Assembly (NCBI GenBank): GCA_037389465.1
Contig: JAZARR010000033.1
Location: 2,394,501-2,458,500 of the forward strand
From: Baylisascaris procyonis
Lineage: Eukaryota > Nematoda > Chromadorea > Rhabditida > Ascarididae
Direction: 5' to 3'
Length of the DNA stretch: 64,000 bases
Below the pieces are notes generated by a model that saw nothing but the letters and a program-made list of their open reading frames with translations, was not told where the DNA came from and ran no database searches. This document shows positions 54,801-64,000 of this stretch, piece by piece (the stretch's first letter is position 1; each line of letters starts with the position of its first letter). The translations under genes were made by a program, and so were the position numbers.

Positions 54801-57800
54801 GCATACTAAGATCAAGCAGTTAGGACTTCAAACAAATAAGTGTCAGGCGTCACGGATACGGTGTTTACTCGAAGAAGACTTCGCGATAAAAGTTGAGCAA
54901 GCGGCTGAAAAATATTAGCTTAATGAACCAGATTCACGATGCACAATAGAAAATCGACAAGATTTCCTTCCTTCTCTCCGCAGCATCAGGTTAACAAGAA
55001 TTCACAACGCACTTGAATTCACGCGACAAGGCTGACGTCGAATGAATTACGCACTAAAAGAATCAATAATTAAAGAAGAGATTACGCTTTTTATTTGTCC
55101 TCTTCCACAAGGTAGCAAATAAGGTGCCCATCAACTGCAGGCGTACCAATTTTGGGAGGGGAGGGAAAGGAGACTGAAAGATAAGGCAGCTTGCAATTGT
55201 CGACAGAACATCATTACGACAAAGAGGTGCTCGAAAGGGATTGCAAACGGCAATGAATGATAGGATGTATGAAGGAACTACCAGCGCAAGCAGCTGAACA
55301 CTGGGTCGTTGCTCGACGACTGGGCTGAGAACCTTCCGCATCGCATCCAATAAATTAACGCCCAGCTCTTCTGCGATGCACTGAAGCGCCGTATCCAGCT
55401 GAACAATCACTGTAAATCAGCAACTACTCCATCACACCTGTGCAAATCAGCGAAACTTACCTGAACGTTATGAATTATATTGCTGAAGACCTGAATAAAC
55501 CCCTAAAGTCTTTCAATCCAGAATAACGGGATAAATTTGAGGATGACGAGTGACTCCCCACTAACTATTCCGTCGCGATGAATCTTGAATGACAAACAAC
55601 AAGCGCAATATGCTCAATAATTTTTTGGGAAAATAAAAAACAGACGGTAATTCTGGGCAAATGTACTGGTTTATACGACTGTCACTTAAGACTCTGTGCA
55701 ACTGCGTAAATCTGAAAAGAGTCCATTTTTGCAGCTTTTCACAGCTAATTGAAAAACAAAACTTCACACCTGAGAATCTAAATAGCTCATTAAGAAGTAT
55801 TTCCTTCAAATTCAAAAAAGTTGTAAAAGAATTGCTGAAGCATTAAACGAGCATAAAAATGAGTTGGGAATGGACGACTAGCTATATTTCCTAATCTTTT
55901 ATTTTGAAATTAAACGGAAGGCCCTTGGGAACCGTTGCTGATGAACAACTAGATGAGAAGTATTTCGAATAAGGGTTAGAGATGCAGTAGTTTTTCATAA
56001 GTATTCACTGCGAAAAATACCTTGGAACAGAAGCAGAAGGCCTTTCTCTATGCTTCTGCACGTCCTCACTGCCCATTTTCAGGTGCTCCTTGCACATTTT
56101 GCTCGGGTATTCCTCGCTTTTCATAAAGACATATCTTAGGGCGAGTAAAATTGCTCAATTTTGCCAAACTTTCGTGTCTTGCAACAACTAGTTGTTGCGT
56201 TGGTTCTAAGAGGTTACAAGCACTCGTGTATTTCTCATTTGCTTCCTTACAAAGCAAATTCTACAAACATGAGAATTCGCATGTCAAATATTACTCCCTA
56301 ACTGGTCAAGCGCACTTCTGTCTGTAGATTAGTGTAGCCCATCCCTAGCGTATGGAACACACGTCCTAGGCCCTGCTGCATTGTTTTTGGGTAATTCCAC
56401 GGCCAGGTGGTTTAGTGTGGTGATTGTGCCGACGTTGAAGACATATATGCACCTGCACTTTTCCTGAATAACATTTGCAAGCATACATCATAGTCACACC
56501 TTATCTGTGTGCATGTCTGTCTATAATATAGTTTCTGCACAGCAGCGCATGAAGCTAGAGTTATGAAATTTCGCTAGTATATTATTAAGGTTCAGAGTTC
56601 TTCACTAACATCAAGAGCACCTTTAAGATGCCTAAGTTGCTGCACTTACATTTTTTCACAGCTCAGGCTAAACAGCCAACAAACAGAATTTGCTCAAAAT
56701 GCATCCACATTTTTTTCAACGAACGATACGACCGGTTGTCCCCTCACATTTTTATATGAGAAATCCGCTTTTTCGATCCGACCGCAAAATGCACGCCAAT
56801 TTTCTGGAAGGCTGAGATGTCTATAACCACTCTGGATTTTAGTGGTTTCCAAATCAAAACCACCCAAGAGACATCATCTAACTATAACGCGTTCAAAAGC
56901 ACATAAAAAAGAATCTTTTGAAAATTTTAGAAGCCCTCCTATTAATTAAAGCATAAAATTTTATGGACTTTGTTATTCGCCGGCAATCTATGGAAATGGT
57001 TAGTCAGAAAATGGGGTCACACATGCGCAGATCGTGCAATTTTTTTTTCTGACACGGTTCTCCATTTCTTTTCTAGAAAAATGACGATGATCGTTTCGTG
57101 TGTCATGAATGGTATGTCCGAGCACCTTGAAAATATCAGCAGTGATTTAGAGGACATGGTGATGTCAGTAATCCAACTTATAAGAGCATTTAATCAAGCA
57201 GGTGCTGCAAAGCCCATAAAAATGGATGTAATTCAATATGAAGAGGCTCCACCGAGAACAGAAAGACCGAATTTGGGGAGTCAGAGCCTGTCAGATTTCT
57301 CATCTAATCTTCGCACATTTGGAGCAGCTTCTGACTGTTCGAGTGTTGTCGGCGTATTCCATTCCGGCTCCATTGATAAAGGCACCTCGTATGAATTCCC
57401 ACCTCTATTTTAAAATATCCTTGTTGAATTTTTCGTTCGAAAGGCTAAATGAGGACAACTTATTCAGTCAGTGAATAAGGGTGCCGGACTCATTCTGAAG
57501 CTGGCTTATTAACCACAGGGTTCGACGTACCTTTGTAAGTCTACAAAAATAGGCAGAAGGTAATTAATCTTTCGACATAGCGTTGCTATAAAGCTCTTTT
57601 CTACTAGAATTTTCCAGCAGCTCAATCAGAAAGTGTTTTTTCTTTCAAATTTTGAGGAGTGAGTTGGGGTTCCTGAGGTCCAGTAATAGGAGAAAAGGCA
57701 CCCTTACTCAGCTATTGCACCAACAATGCGACTCGACTTTCGCGAGAAAAATTCAGTGGGATTCATTTTGAATAAATCATCTGGCATGACTACAAGTAAG

Positions 57801-60800
57801 CTCTTTGACATTGTATTTGATGTCGATGAAGTTGAACAACATCTAACTGCTAACATCATCAAATATTCAAAGCCCAGAGGCCCTTACAACTGTATCATTC
57901 CTCAACTTTACTAGCCAAAGGCCACCAACTAGAAAACGAAAAGGGTACAAATTACATAAACAGAATGGGACGTTCGAACGGAAAAACACCGTATTCATAT
58001 GTCATTAGCTTAGAGACAATTGAAGATCTAGCGACAGAAGGAAGACGATGGATTTAATTATATACGTAAAAAGCAGTGAGTGCGCATAATAATGCCCAAA
58101 ACATGATCGATCCAATGATTCATACGTACTGATTTCCTGGTGCAGAGAGTCACAAACTGAGCTCGCATACACCTTCGTACAATCTAAGATTATACCAGGG
58201 GTCTTTTTTATGATTTTAAAGGTACACTTGTGCAACGAGCACTTCATTTGCAGAACGCACTGAAGTGTACCGCATCACCGGGAATTTAAACTAAATGCAA
58301 TGGTTAAATAATGTAGCCAGTAGTTTTATAATGCACTGCAGATTTAAGCATATTTCAGTAACAAATTATGGAGACCAGACCAAACAGAAACTTCTTATAA
58401 CTCTCTGATTAACCTCCGAAGCACATTCTGTAACGTCACTGCCTCATCTTTCTCGAAGAAAAAAAAAGAAACTTAGTCGATTCATGGAAGCAAACAAGAG
58501 TATGAAAACAGCCACGATTAATTCAATTACCTGCCCGCAAATAATAGAGTGCGTTTCGATGTTGTTCTTTGCGTCAATCAGCTTTCTGCCACCTGAAAAC
58601 GCACTGCTATTTATCCATACACTATAGAAATGCATCCAAGTATGTATCCCCAACTTTTGTAGCGTCTTTTGCATTGCAAGAATCCTATCCAACTGCACAT
58701 ACAAGAATTCCCAATGGAAGATAGTGCTAGTTTTAAACAGGCCATATGTGAGAAATGAGACGCATTTTAGCGTTTCCGCATAAACTCAATTACGATTAGT
58801 CCAATCACGTTCAAAAAAGAAAAAAATCTAAACGAATAAAACTTGTTCGCTTACTGGCTGAGAAACTGAAAATGCTTATGCGTTTTCAAAACTGCAACTA
58901 TTTTCTTGACCCAAGTAATGGAGGAAAGCTCCCTACTGTGCTTTTTTTTTTTTGCTGTGAGCGAAGAATCCTTTGTTCCTTCACTTTTCTCTCCTTCCCT
59001 CCTCCTCCTCCCCCATTCTGGTGCGGTCCTATCTGTGGTCATAAGATAGATGGCAGCTGATAGCGAACTAATTTGTCACTGTTTTTTCAACAACTGATAG
59101 GGTGAACTGCTTGTTCGAGAGGATGACAGAACAATTCAAACCTGCACAGATCCAACATATGAGCACGCCCAAAGAAAATACATCAGCAGCTGGAGTGACG
59201 GTGTGCTGGTTGGGAGCGAGATATTCCGGTGCCAAGAAATCCAAATCCGGCTGCAGATGCGCCGGCAGCTTCTTTGTCCACGGGAAGCATGGAAACACAC
59301 CCTATAATCAGCAGTTCTTCCTCACTCACAACCATATTCGCCACAGAAAGCGAATATCCGGCAAAAAAGAAATCCTCCACTTTCCTATGGATTTCTAAGT
59401 GAGCCTCATGACTCAGTCAATAGTAAAGCAGAAACTACTGCACGACGACCTCATTAGATCCATTTTGCTAAGCACTAAAAGATGTTGTAAGCGTAATCTT
59501 CAACTTGAAATACTCAGTTTAATATTTCCACCATATTTATAAAAACAACAATAACCAACTCGACGTTAAGAAAGCTTGTCTCCCCTCAACTGCTGTGAGA
59601 GTATTCTTGCAATATCTGTTGCCTTTTCCGAAAGATATTCCTTCATCGCCATATTACAAATATTAGATTGGGGAAATATGAGGGCCCTCATTTAGGGCAA
59701 AAACGCTACGAGTTCCTGAGGCTATCGTTCGAGGCCAAGCACATGCCAACACTTTAGCCCATGAATGCCACATTAACTATATTTTGCCGTGCTTTGCTTG
59801 ATCACCCTACGATGTCTGAATCAAAAAACAACATACCGGCTCCTTCGCAGAAACGGAAAACGCAAATCCGGCGATCTTCCATAGCCGAGACGTAGTGACA
59901 TAGATAGCGCTTGGTGTAAGATTGCCATGCAACATCTTTACGCTGTTGTGCAGATAAGATAAACCGTCAATGATCTTAAAAATTGCCTCTGAAGGAAACC
60001 TTTGATTTATGCAAAATATTCCACAACTAGCACACCATAACGCCGCTCCTGTAGATGCTATGCTGCTGTGACGGTGCTGATTAGCAGCGGGCACTTTTTG
60101 AATCACTCACTGCATTCTCTTGCTTTTTAACTCACTGCGAGCTGCATGAAAAGAGTCTTTTTCGTCTCTATTCACCGTCACATAAGCAAATTTTGCCCAA
60201 TTTCTCCCCCGTTATCGCTTGTAGTTAGCAATGTCTCTGTTACGTGATCAGCACGACGTGAAATTCCACAAGCACAGGTTGTGAAGCATGGAAATGTCGA
60301 AAATCATGGGTCGGGAGGAGGAGTGTGTTGTGATTCTGTCAAGAGGTCGGTCATATCGATGCTCAGAGGGCCGCCTAGTGTCGCAATAAGAACACAATAA
60401 GAATTTTAGAAGAAAATTCATCGGTAAAATGGTTTCAAATCGAAATATTCATCTCATCGTCAAGCTGATTTATTTGCCTCCGTTCTCCTTCCTTTTGTGC
60501 ACCGAGTTTCATTCTCCATGCGCATTCAATCAGTCCATACAAAAATGTGGCGTCATCTGTTCCTATGGGTCATCCCACTAATCACCAAAAATAGCGATAA
60601 TCAAAATCTAGTATACTTCATATTTCGATAAGAAAACTTGTTTGACTCCTACAGATTGAATAGGGTAGGGAGAGAGTGAAGGTGCAATTGGGGTGGGGGG
60701 AGGAGGGAAGAGGTGGAGGAAGGGGAAATAATGCCTTACACTCATCAGCGTGTGAAGTATACACTCTTTAGAAAAAGACTCCAATGTTGGGCACAGAAAC

Positions 60801-62374
60801 AAACGATTTCAACTGAAAATAAATGGAGGGAAGATCGATAATAAAACGAAGAATGCATTATTCGAAAAACGTTTAAATGCAATATTCTAAACTGCATTTT
60901 ATTCAATTTTATCTATGCATCCATTTAGTCGAAGGTAATCAATACTAAAGAGTTAACTAAAGCGAATAGAATTGCGCACCGGAAACAATCATCAACGACA
61001 ATTCGCAAACGCCTTTTTATTCACATCAATTTACGGCTCAACACTCACCAAAATTCTGTGAATATCCAGCAAATGGAAATTGTACCATGAAGTGAACAAC
61101 ACAATATGCGCTCGTTAAAACGAGCGGTAATGTGTTTTTCAACGAAAACGATCGAATGGACACAAGCCGTAATCCCTTATTGGGCCATATCTGACGCTGT
61201 AGAACAAGATTCGTCTGCATATTTCATCTTGCCTCTGCCTATCAGCGACTTGTGTAGAATCGAAAGAATGAAAACGGAAATGAGCATAGGATGTTGTCGA
61301 ATAGTGTAAAAGATCATTGCCATAATTTTCTTGGCTCCTGAGATGAGACTCCCACACACACGAACAGACAGATAGAGAGATCCGCACACAGATGAAGAGG
61401 CTTAATGGCGTCGCGATACGGTTTTGCGAATTCGGTAAAGGTGAAAAACAAAAGGCATGCAATAGACTTCCAATGGGAAGGGATTAAACACAAGCTAAAT
61501 TTATATGCTCTATGCGGTGGTCAACGAGGTTTCGGGAGGAAAAAAGAGATTCCGGTGGTAATTTAAATTTCAATCTTATCGCATAGCTAAATTGAATAAA
61601 GCAGTTCGAAACTGAAATTAAATCTCATTTGCAAAATAAAATGTTACGAAGCGCATTTGCGTCGTTTGTTTTCAGCGGCGAAACCACAAAGAACAAATGA
61701 ATAACGTAGAAGTGCGAAAGAATAATGCAAAAATTTTGCAAAGAAATTAATCTAAAGCGAAAATTCAATTACAATTTGAATCAGACAGCGTTTTCATCAC
61801 ATCAAGAAACAACCTAAAATGCGATCGATTGATAATGTAGAAGATGATTGCAATCCTTTGCATTATTGCAAGTTTTTCACATTCGAAAGGATGTTGCACT
61901 CCTACTCTATTCTTCTTTCGTCGTAAAATAAGAAATAATCAAAATAAAAGAAAATGAAACAGCGGTGATAAAGCTTTTTTCTAAACGTATCTAGTGACGA
62001 GAGACCCAAACATACAGCTAATGAGAAAAGGTGAAATAAATTGCATCGCAATACGACAACGTGCTTAGTTGTTCTCTCTTCACACACAATATTCATCGAA
62101 AAATCTCGATCGCACAGGTAAAATTTGATTAGGAGCAAAATGAAGATAACTACCCACTCTGTGATTACCCATTATTTGTTCAGTCACAAAGTAATCCAGT
62201 CATCCACTTTTGAAGTTAGACAAGAAAACGAACAGAAACGAAGTAAAGGGAGTAGAAATGCATAGGAATACCTGCAAGATGCCCAGCTTCATTTCGAGCT
62301 TATTGATACCACCCTCCAGGACCATCGTTTCCAAACTCGCATAGACCCGTTCCGTAGCGAACGCCAGCATCTCT
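39777..62374 (-). CDS. scyl-2: SCY1-like pseudokinase SCYL2 (5' and 3' incomplete)
   Basis: Fifteen exons join in phase (5' to 3'): 62374-62272, 59974-59837, 59301-59142, 58592-58531, 55398-55282, 54540-54409, 54386-54345, 53012-52836, 52172-52050, 48749-48633, 48253-48143, 46553-46277, 45392-45309, 41485-41341 and 39903-39777. They encode about 640 residues; human SCYL2 is 929. The kinase part shows LAFATERVYASL, then GLSYLHNSVKMLHGNLTP, where HGN replaces the HRD catalytic motif, and GFAF where DFG should be. APEYLAP and the ADVFSLGV helix are kept, so this is a pseudokinase. HEAT-like helices follow (HFDDPALSALRQLDDI to about 46277), then a Ser/Arg-rich disordered tail. SCYL2 binds clathrin and AP2 and acts in endosome and trans-Golgi traffic. 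The N-lobe is missing and probably lies past 64000. The donor at 46277 could instead be 46268. Confidence 0.88.
43024..43048. repeat. Poly-A tract
   Basis: 25 consecutive A bases inside a SCYL2 intron. This could be the tail of an old retrocopy, but nothing recognisable precedes it. Confidence 0.9.
48971..49018. repeat. 15-bp perfect inverted repeat (hairpin 1)
   Basis: The arms aggaaacatagaatc (48971-48985) and its exact complement (49004-49018) flank an 18-base loop that begins ttctca. It lies in a SCYL2 intron, 3' of the small minus-strand ORF at 49070-49279. Confidence 0.85.
49032..49063. repeat. 11-bp perfect inverted repeat (hairpin 2)
   Basis: The arms tccagcgaaat (49032-49042) and atttcgctgga (49053-49063) flank a 10-base loop, cttctcagtt. 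On the minus strand the hairpin starts six bases after the TAA of the 69-codon ORF. Its 5' arm end and loop share aatcttctca with hairpin 1. Confidence 0.85.
49070..49279 (-). CDS. Small membrane-type ORF inside a SCYL2 intron
   Basis: A 69-codon frame lies on the same strand as SCYL2, inside its 48749-52050 intron. Residues 2-22 (IATTFLADLLGFGALVSVFS) could be a membrane segment or signal anchor. The rest is mixed polar and hydrophobic and ends RKLRKS. The frame stays open upstream for seven codons to an acceptor-like TTAG, so a 5' exon is possible. An alternative acceptor, TTCCACAG, inside the frame before KSGTNNSKF would make it a terminal exon. The composition is protein-like and the opposite strand is also open over much of it. 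I do not recognise a family. It could be a nested gene, an alternative last exon of SCYL2, or chance. Confidence 0.35.
   Translation of the reverse strand: MIATTFLADLLGFGALVSVFSTVKSGTNNSKFIADSFGDPRNKIVVFIEKGVLIYTIDLMGLSRKLRKS
51769..51799. repeat. (TA)n microsatellite in a SCYL2 intron
   Basis: About 30 bases of AT dinucleotide repeat on the 3' side of the 52050 exon. Confidence 0.9.
54008..54208 (-). CDS. ORF with weak TFIIS-N/LW-like helical pattern
   Basis: A 66-codon minus-strand frame sits between SCYL2 exons 54345 and 53012, whose phases already join without it, and ends in its own stop. Acceptor-like TGTCAG and TTACAG sites occur inside its first third. The second half, ENILSAYANLSNITQLEEQG followed by HIGRDLIKNILKKL, follows the helix-loop-helix rhythm of TFIIS N-terminal (LW) domains, where a short L-x-I/V-T motif precedes a G-x-x-V helix. 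The resemblance is weak. It might be a nested gene's last exon, an alternative SCYL2 ending, or chance. Confidence 0.25.
   Translation of the reverse strand: MYCYVGGNEQRIVRMNAGVLQSKDVQKFENILSAYANLSNITQLEEQGLRNVHIGRDLIKNILKKL
57077..57413 (+). CDS. Coiled-coil exon-like ORF opposite SCYL2
   Basis: After an acceptor-like TTTCTAG ending at 57076, a plus-strand frame runs about 112 codons to a stop at 57413. It encodes a helical acidic stretch (MNGMSEHLENISSDLEDMVM), then FNQAGAAKPIKMDVIQYEEA, then a Ser-rich end finishing FPPLF. The opposite strand is intron of SCYL2. The helix pattern is vaguely like the C-terminal coiled coil of Nup62-type nucleoporins, but I would not name it on that. No upstream exon was found, so a retrocopy fragment or a nested gene's last exon are both possible. 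Confidence 0.3.
57726..57914 (+). other. Open frame of unknown status downstream of 57413
   Basis: A 62-codon plus-strand frame reads SSGMTTSKLFDIVFDVDEVE, then KPRGPYNCIIPQLY, and ends at a stop. The composition is protein-like, but it lacks a recognised domain or clear splice partners. It follows the previous candidate by about 300 bases and might belong with it. Confidence 0.2.
60655..60735. repeat. Purine-rich G-tract region in a SCYL2 intron
   Basis: About 80 bases nearly all A and G on the plus strand, with several runs of three to six G. The tract could form quadruplex or triplex DNA. It is low complexity and no gene is involved. Confidence 0.7.
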
Positions 62375-64000
62375 CTGAAAGTATACAGCACCTTCGCATT
62401 GCATTCGCCACTGATCAAGATTCCGAAACATAAAAGGATCAAAAAGCTTGATGTGAAGTAGCATCCCACGAAAGTGCAATGTGAACCTTTTTTTTTCCAT
62501 CTTTATTGACATTTCGATTTCATTTCACATCCGAACCTTCATCGGACTAGTAAAATAGAACTGTAGTGCTGAGCTCTGAAGAGGCGAAAGCGAGGACCGC
62601 ACTAGCGCCATAGTCACCGCGAGTGTGGAACCTGGATTCAACACGTGCAGTTGACTTACACACTGTTTATGTAAAACTTTGTTAAATGAGTGCCGCGCAA
62701 ATTCTAGCCCTAAACCTCTGCCTGCTTCAAACCCCCTTTGAAATCTCGAACTCCTGTTGAGGAGCGACTGATTTATACTGCCAGTCGGCAGATGCTTAGA
62801 GGCAAATTTTATATCACACTCATGCAATAAGTGACGTAAAAATGAAGGTGACTCGGACGCACCTGAACCCAAGTCTCACACTCCTGTCGACTACGACGCT
62901 AGCATTACCCAACTTTTCCCCTCCGCCCCCTCCCCCATCCACCGTTTCCGCCTCATGAAAGTACTTCGCTTCAGTTCAACTTCATCACGTTCGACGAGAA
63001 CCCGGATAAGCAGCGACGCTTACACAGCAAACAATCTGTAATATAAACATAAGCAATCAGCGATAAGCAAGCTAGAATGAATCTGTAGGCAAACACACAT
63101 TTCCGCTGAGGTCAGTCATTGGGCACATGTTCTACCACGAGGGCAGCATCAGTCGATTTCACTGCCCTACTTGCAATTACTTCATCATCTTCTTCTCTGA
63201 GAACGTTCTCGCTTTCCGCATTTCTTTCTCTCTCCTCTTTAAAAAATCATTTTCACAGCACGCCGATGAGTTTTTTGGGCTTCGAGTGCAGTCGTAAATC
63301 CTTTGCTTTAAATGTCAGTCCCCATACTAACGCAACTCCACTTGACGGCATTGCAAGGCAGCTTGACAGGCGTGGGAGAAATTTAGCATGCGTATGGGTC
63401 CGTGTGCGTCATGAGGCACAGTTACTGTCAATCACAACAAGCAACGCGCGTTTAATTGACAGCTGAGCGATGAAGTCAAACGTGCTCCACTCTTTAAAGC
63501 TTCAACCCACCTTCGCAGTACACTCTCGCTCACACACCATTAAAAACGACATTAAACGCAGTCCACCATTTGGCAATAACATATTTTATCAATAACACTG
63601 CAAACATAATGAGGCATGAAAAAATTCCGCAATGTTTCCCCAAACAGCGCACAGTTTGAACTTTTTATAAATGTTTTTCCAGAGTTGAGAAATTTTCAAA
63701 CTTTTCTAGAAAAGTTTGGAAACTGCTTTCAGAAATTTCGGGATTTCTCTATATTTGTTTCAAAATTATTTCTCAGCAAAGATTAAAGGATACGGCTTTT
63801 ATATAATCCACAAGCACATTTGCATTCCAATGACTGGGTAAGGTCATACTTGTAATATCAAAAAACTGCGCACAAACCCTCATTTGTTTCTATGAGGAAC
63901 AATATCACGCTGCACCAAAGAATAGTGGTACTGAAAGCCCCTTTTAACATTGAATCTTAGTTTCGTTCTGTTTGAAACGAAGATGAGTCCCCGAAGACAT
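62375..64000. other. Right edge, expected SCYL2 5' intron
   Basis: The next upstream SCYL2 exon should encode the pseudokinase N-lobe and end in phase 2, but I could not find it. Open frames of 115 codons lie at 62525-62872 minus and 63119-63466 plus. Neither shows a glycine loop or a beta-3 lysine motif convincingly, so the missing exons probably lie beyond the window. Confidence 0.4.

Noticed and set aside
62525..62872. 115-codon minus-strand frame as a possible SCYL2 N-lobe exon
   Set aside because: A Gly-rich stretch (GRGLGLEF) is suggestive, but the phase to the 62374 exon is wrong and no beta-3 lysine motif is present.

Overview
The window looks like nuclear DNA from an animal, most likely a nematode. 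Genes are cut into many short exons by 0.07-5 kb introns with GT donors and (T)TTCAG or TTGCAG acceptors. The first exons start shortly after acceptor-like sites, which would fit spliced-leader trans-splicing. There are abundant simple repeats and no bacterial-style operons. The nematode call is an inference from gene structure and protein flavour; no rRNA or spliced-leader gene is present to prove it. Exon models were built by hand from splice signals and reading phase.

Plus strand, left to right: about 7.5 kb of mostly non-coding DNA with a decayed LINE reverse-transcriptase fragment (2831-3151, minus) and small repeats; a six-exon CDC34/UBE2R-type ubiquitin-conjugating enzyme (7604-11026); a three-exon LSM6 gene (15809-19942); a pair of related foldback elements of about 660-680 bp (21.6-23.6 kb); a zinc-ribbon gene (25617-29839); and a closely following multi-exon gene of unknown function (about 30424-35425). 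The last two may be one transcription unit, since a phase-compatible donor could join them.

Minus strand: almost everything from 39.8 to 62.4 kb is one dispersed gene, the SCYL2-type (SCY1-like) pseudokinase. Fifteen exons were found, encoding part of the pseudokinase domain, the HEAT-repeat region and a Ser/Arg-rich tail. The N-lobe exons are not recognised and probably lie beyond 64000; the 3' end is uncertain. Its introns hold candidate nested coding pieces: a 69-codon minus-strand ORF at 49070-49279 followed by two hairpins, a minus-strand ORF at 54008-54208 with a weak TFIIS-N-like pattern, and a plus-strand exon-like stretch at 57077-57413.

The genes do not form a pathway. They are a ubiquitin-transfer enzyme, an RNA-decay and splicing ring subunit, two uncharacterised proteins and a trafficking pseudokinase. 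The most unusual items are the uncharacterised zinc-ribbon/acidic gene pair, the mirrored foldback elements, and the small ORF with twin hairpins that share a loop sequence.
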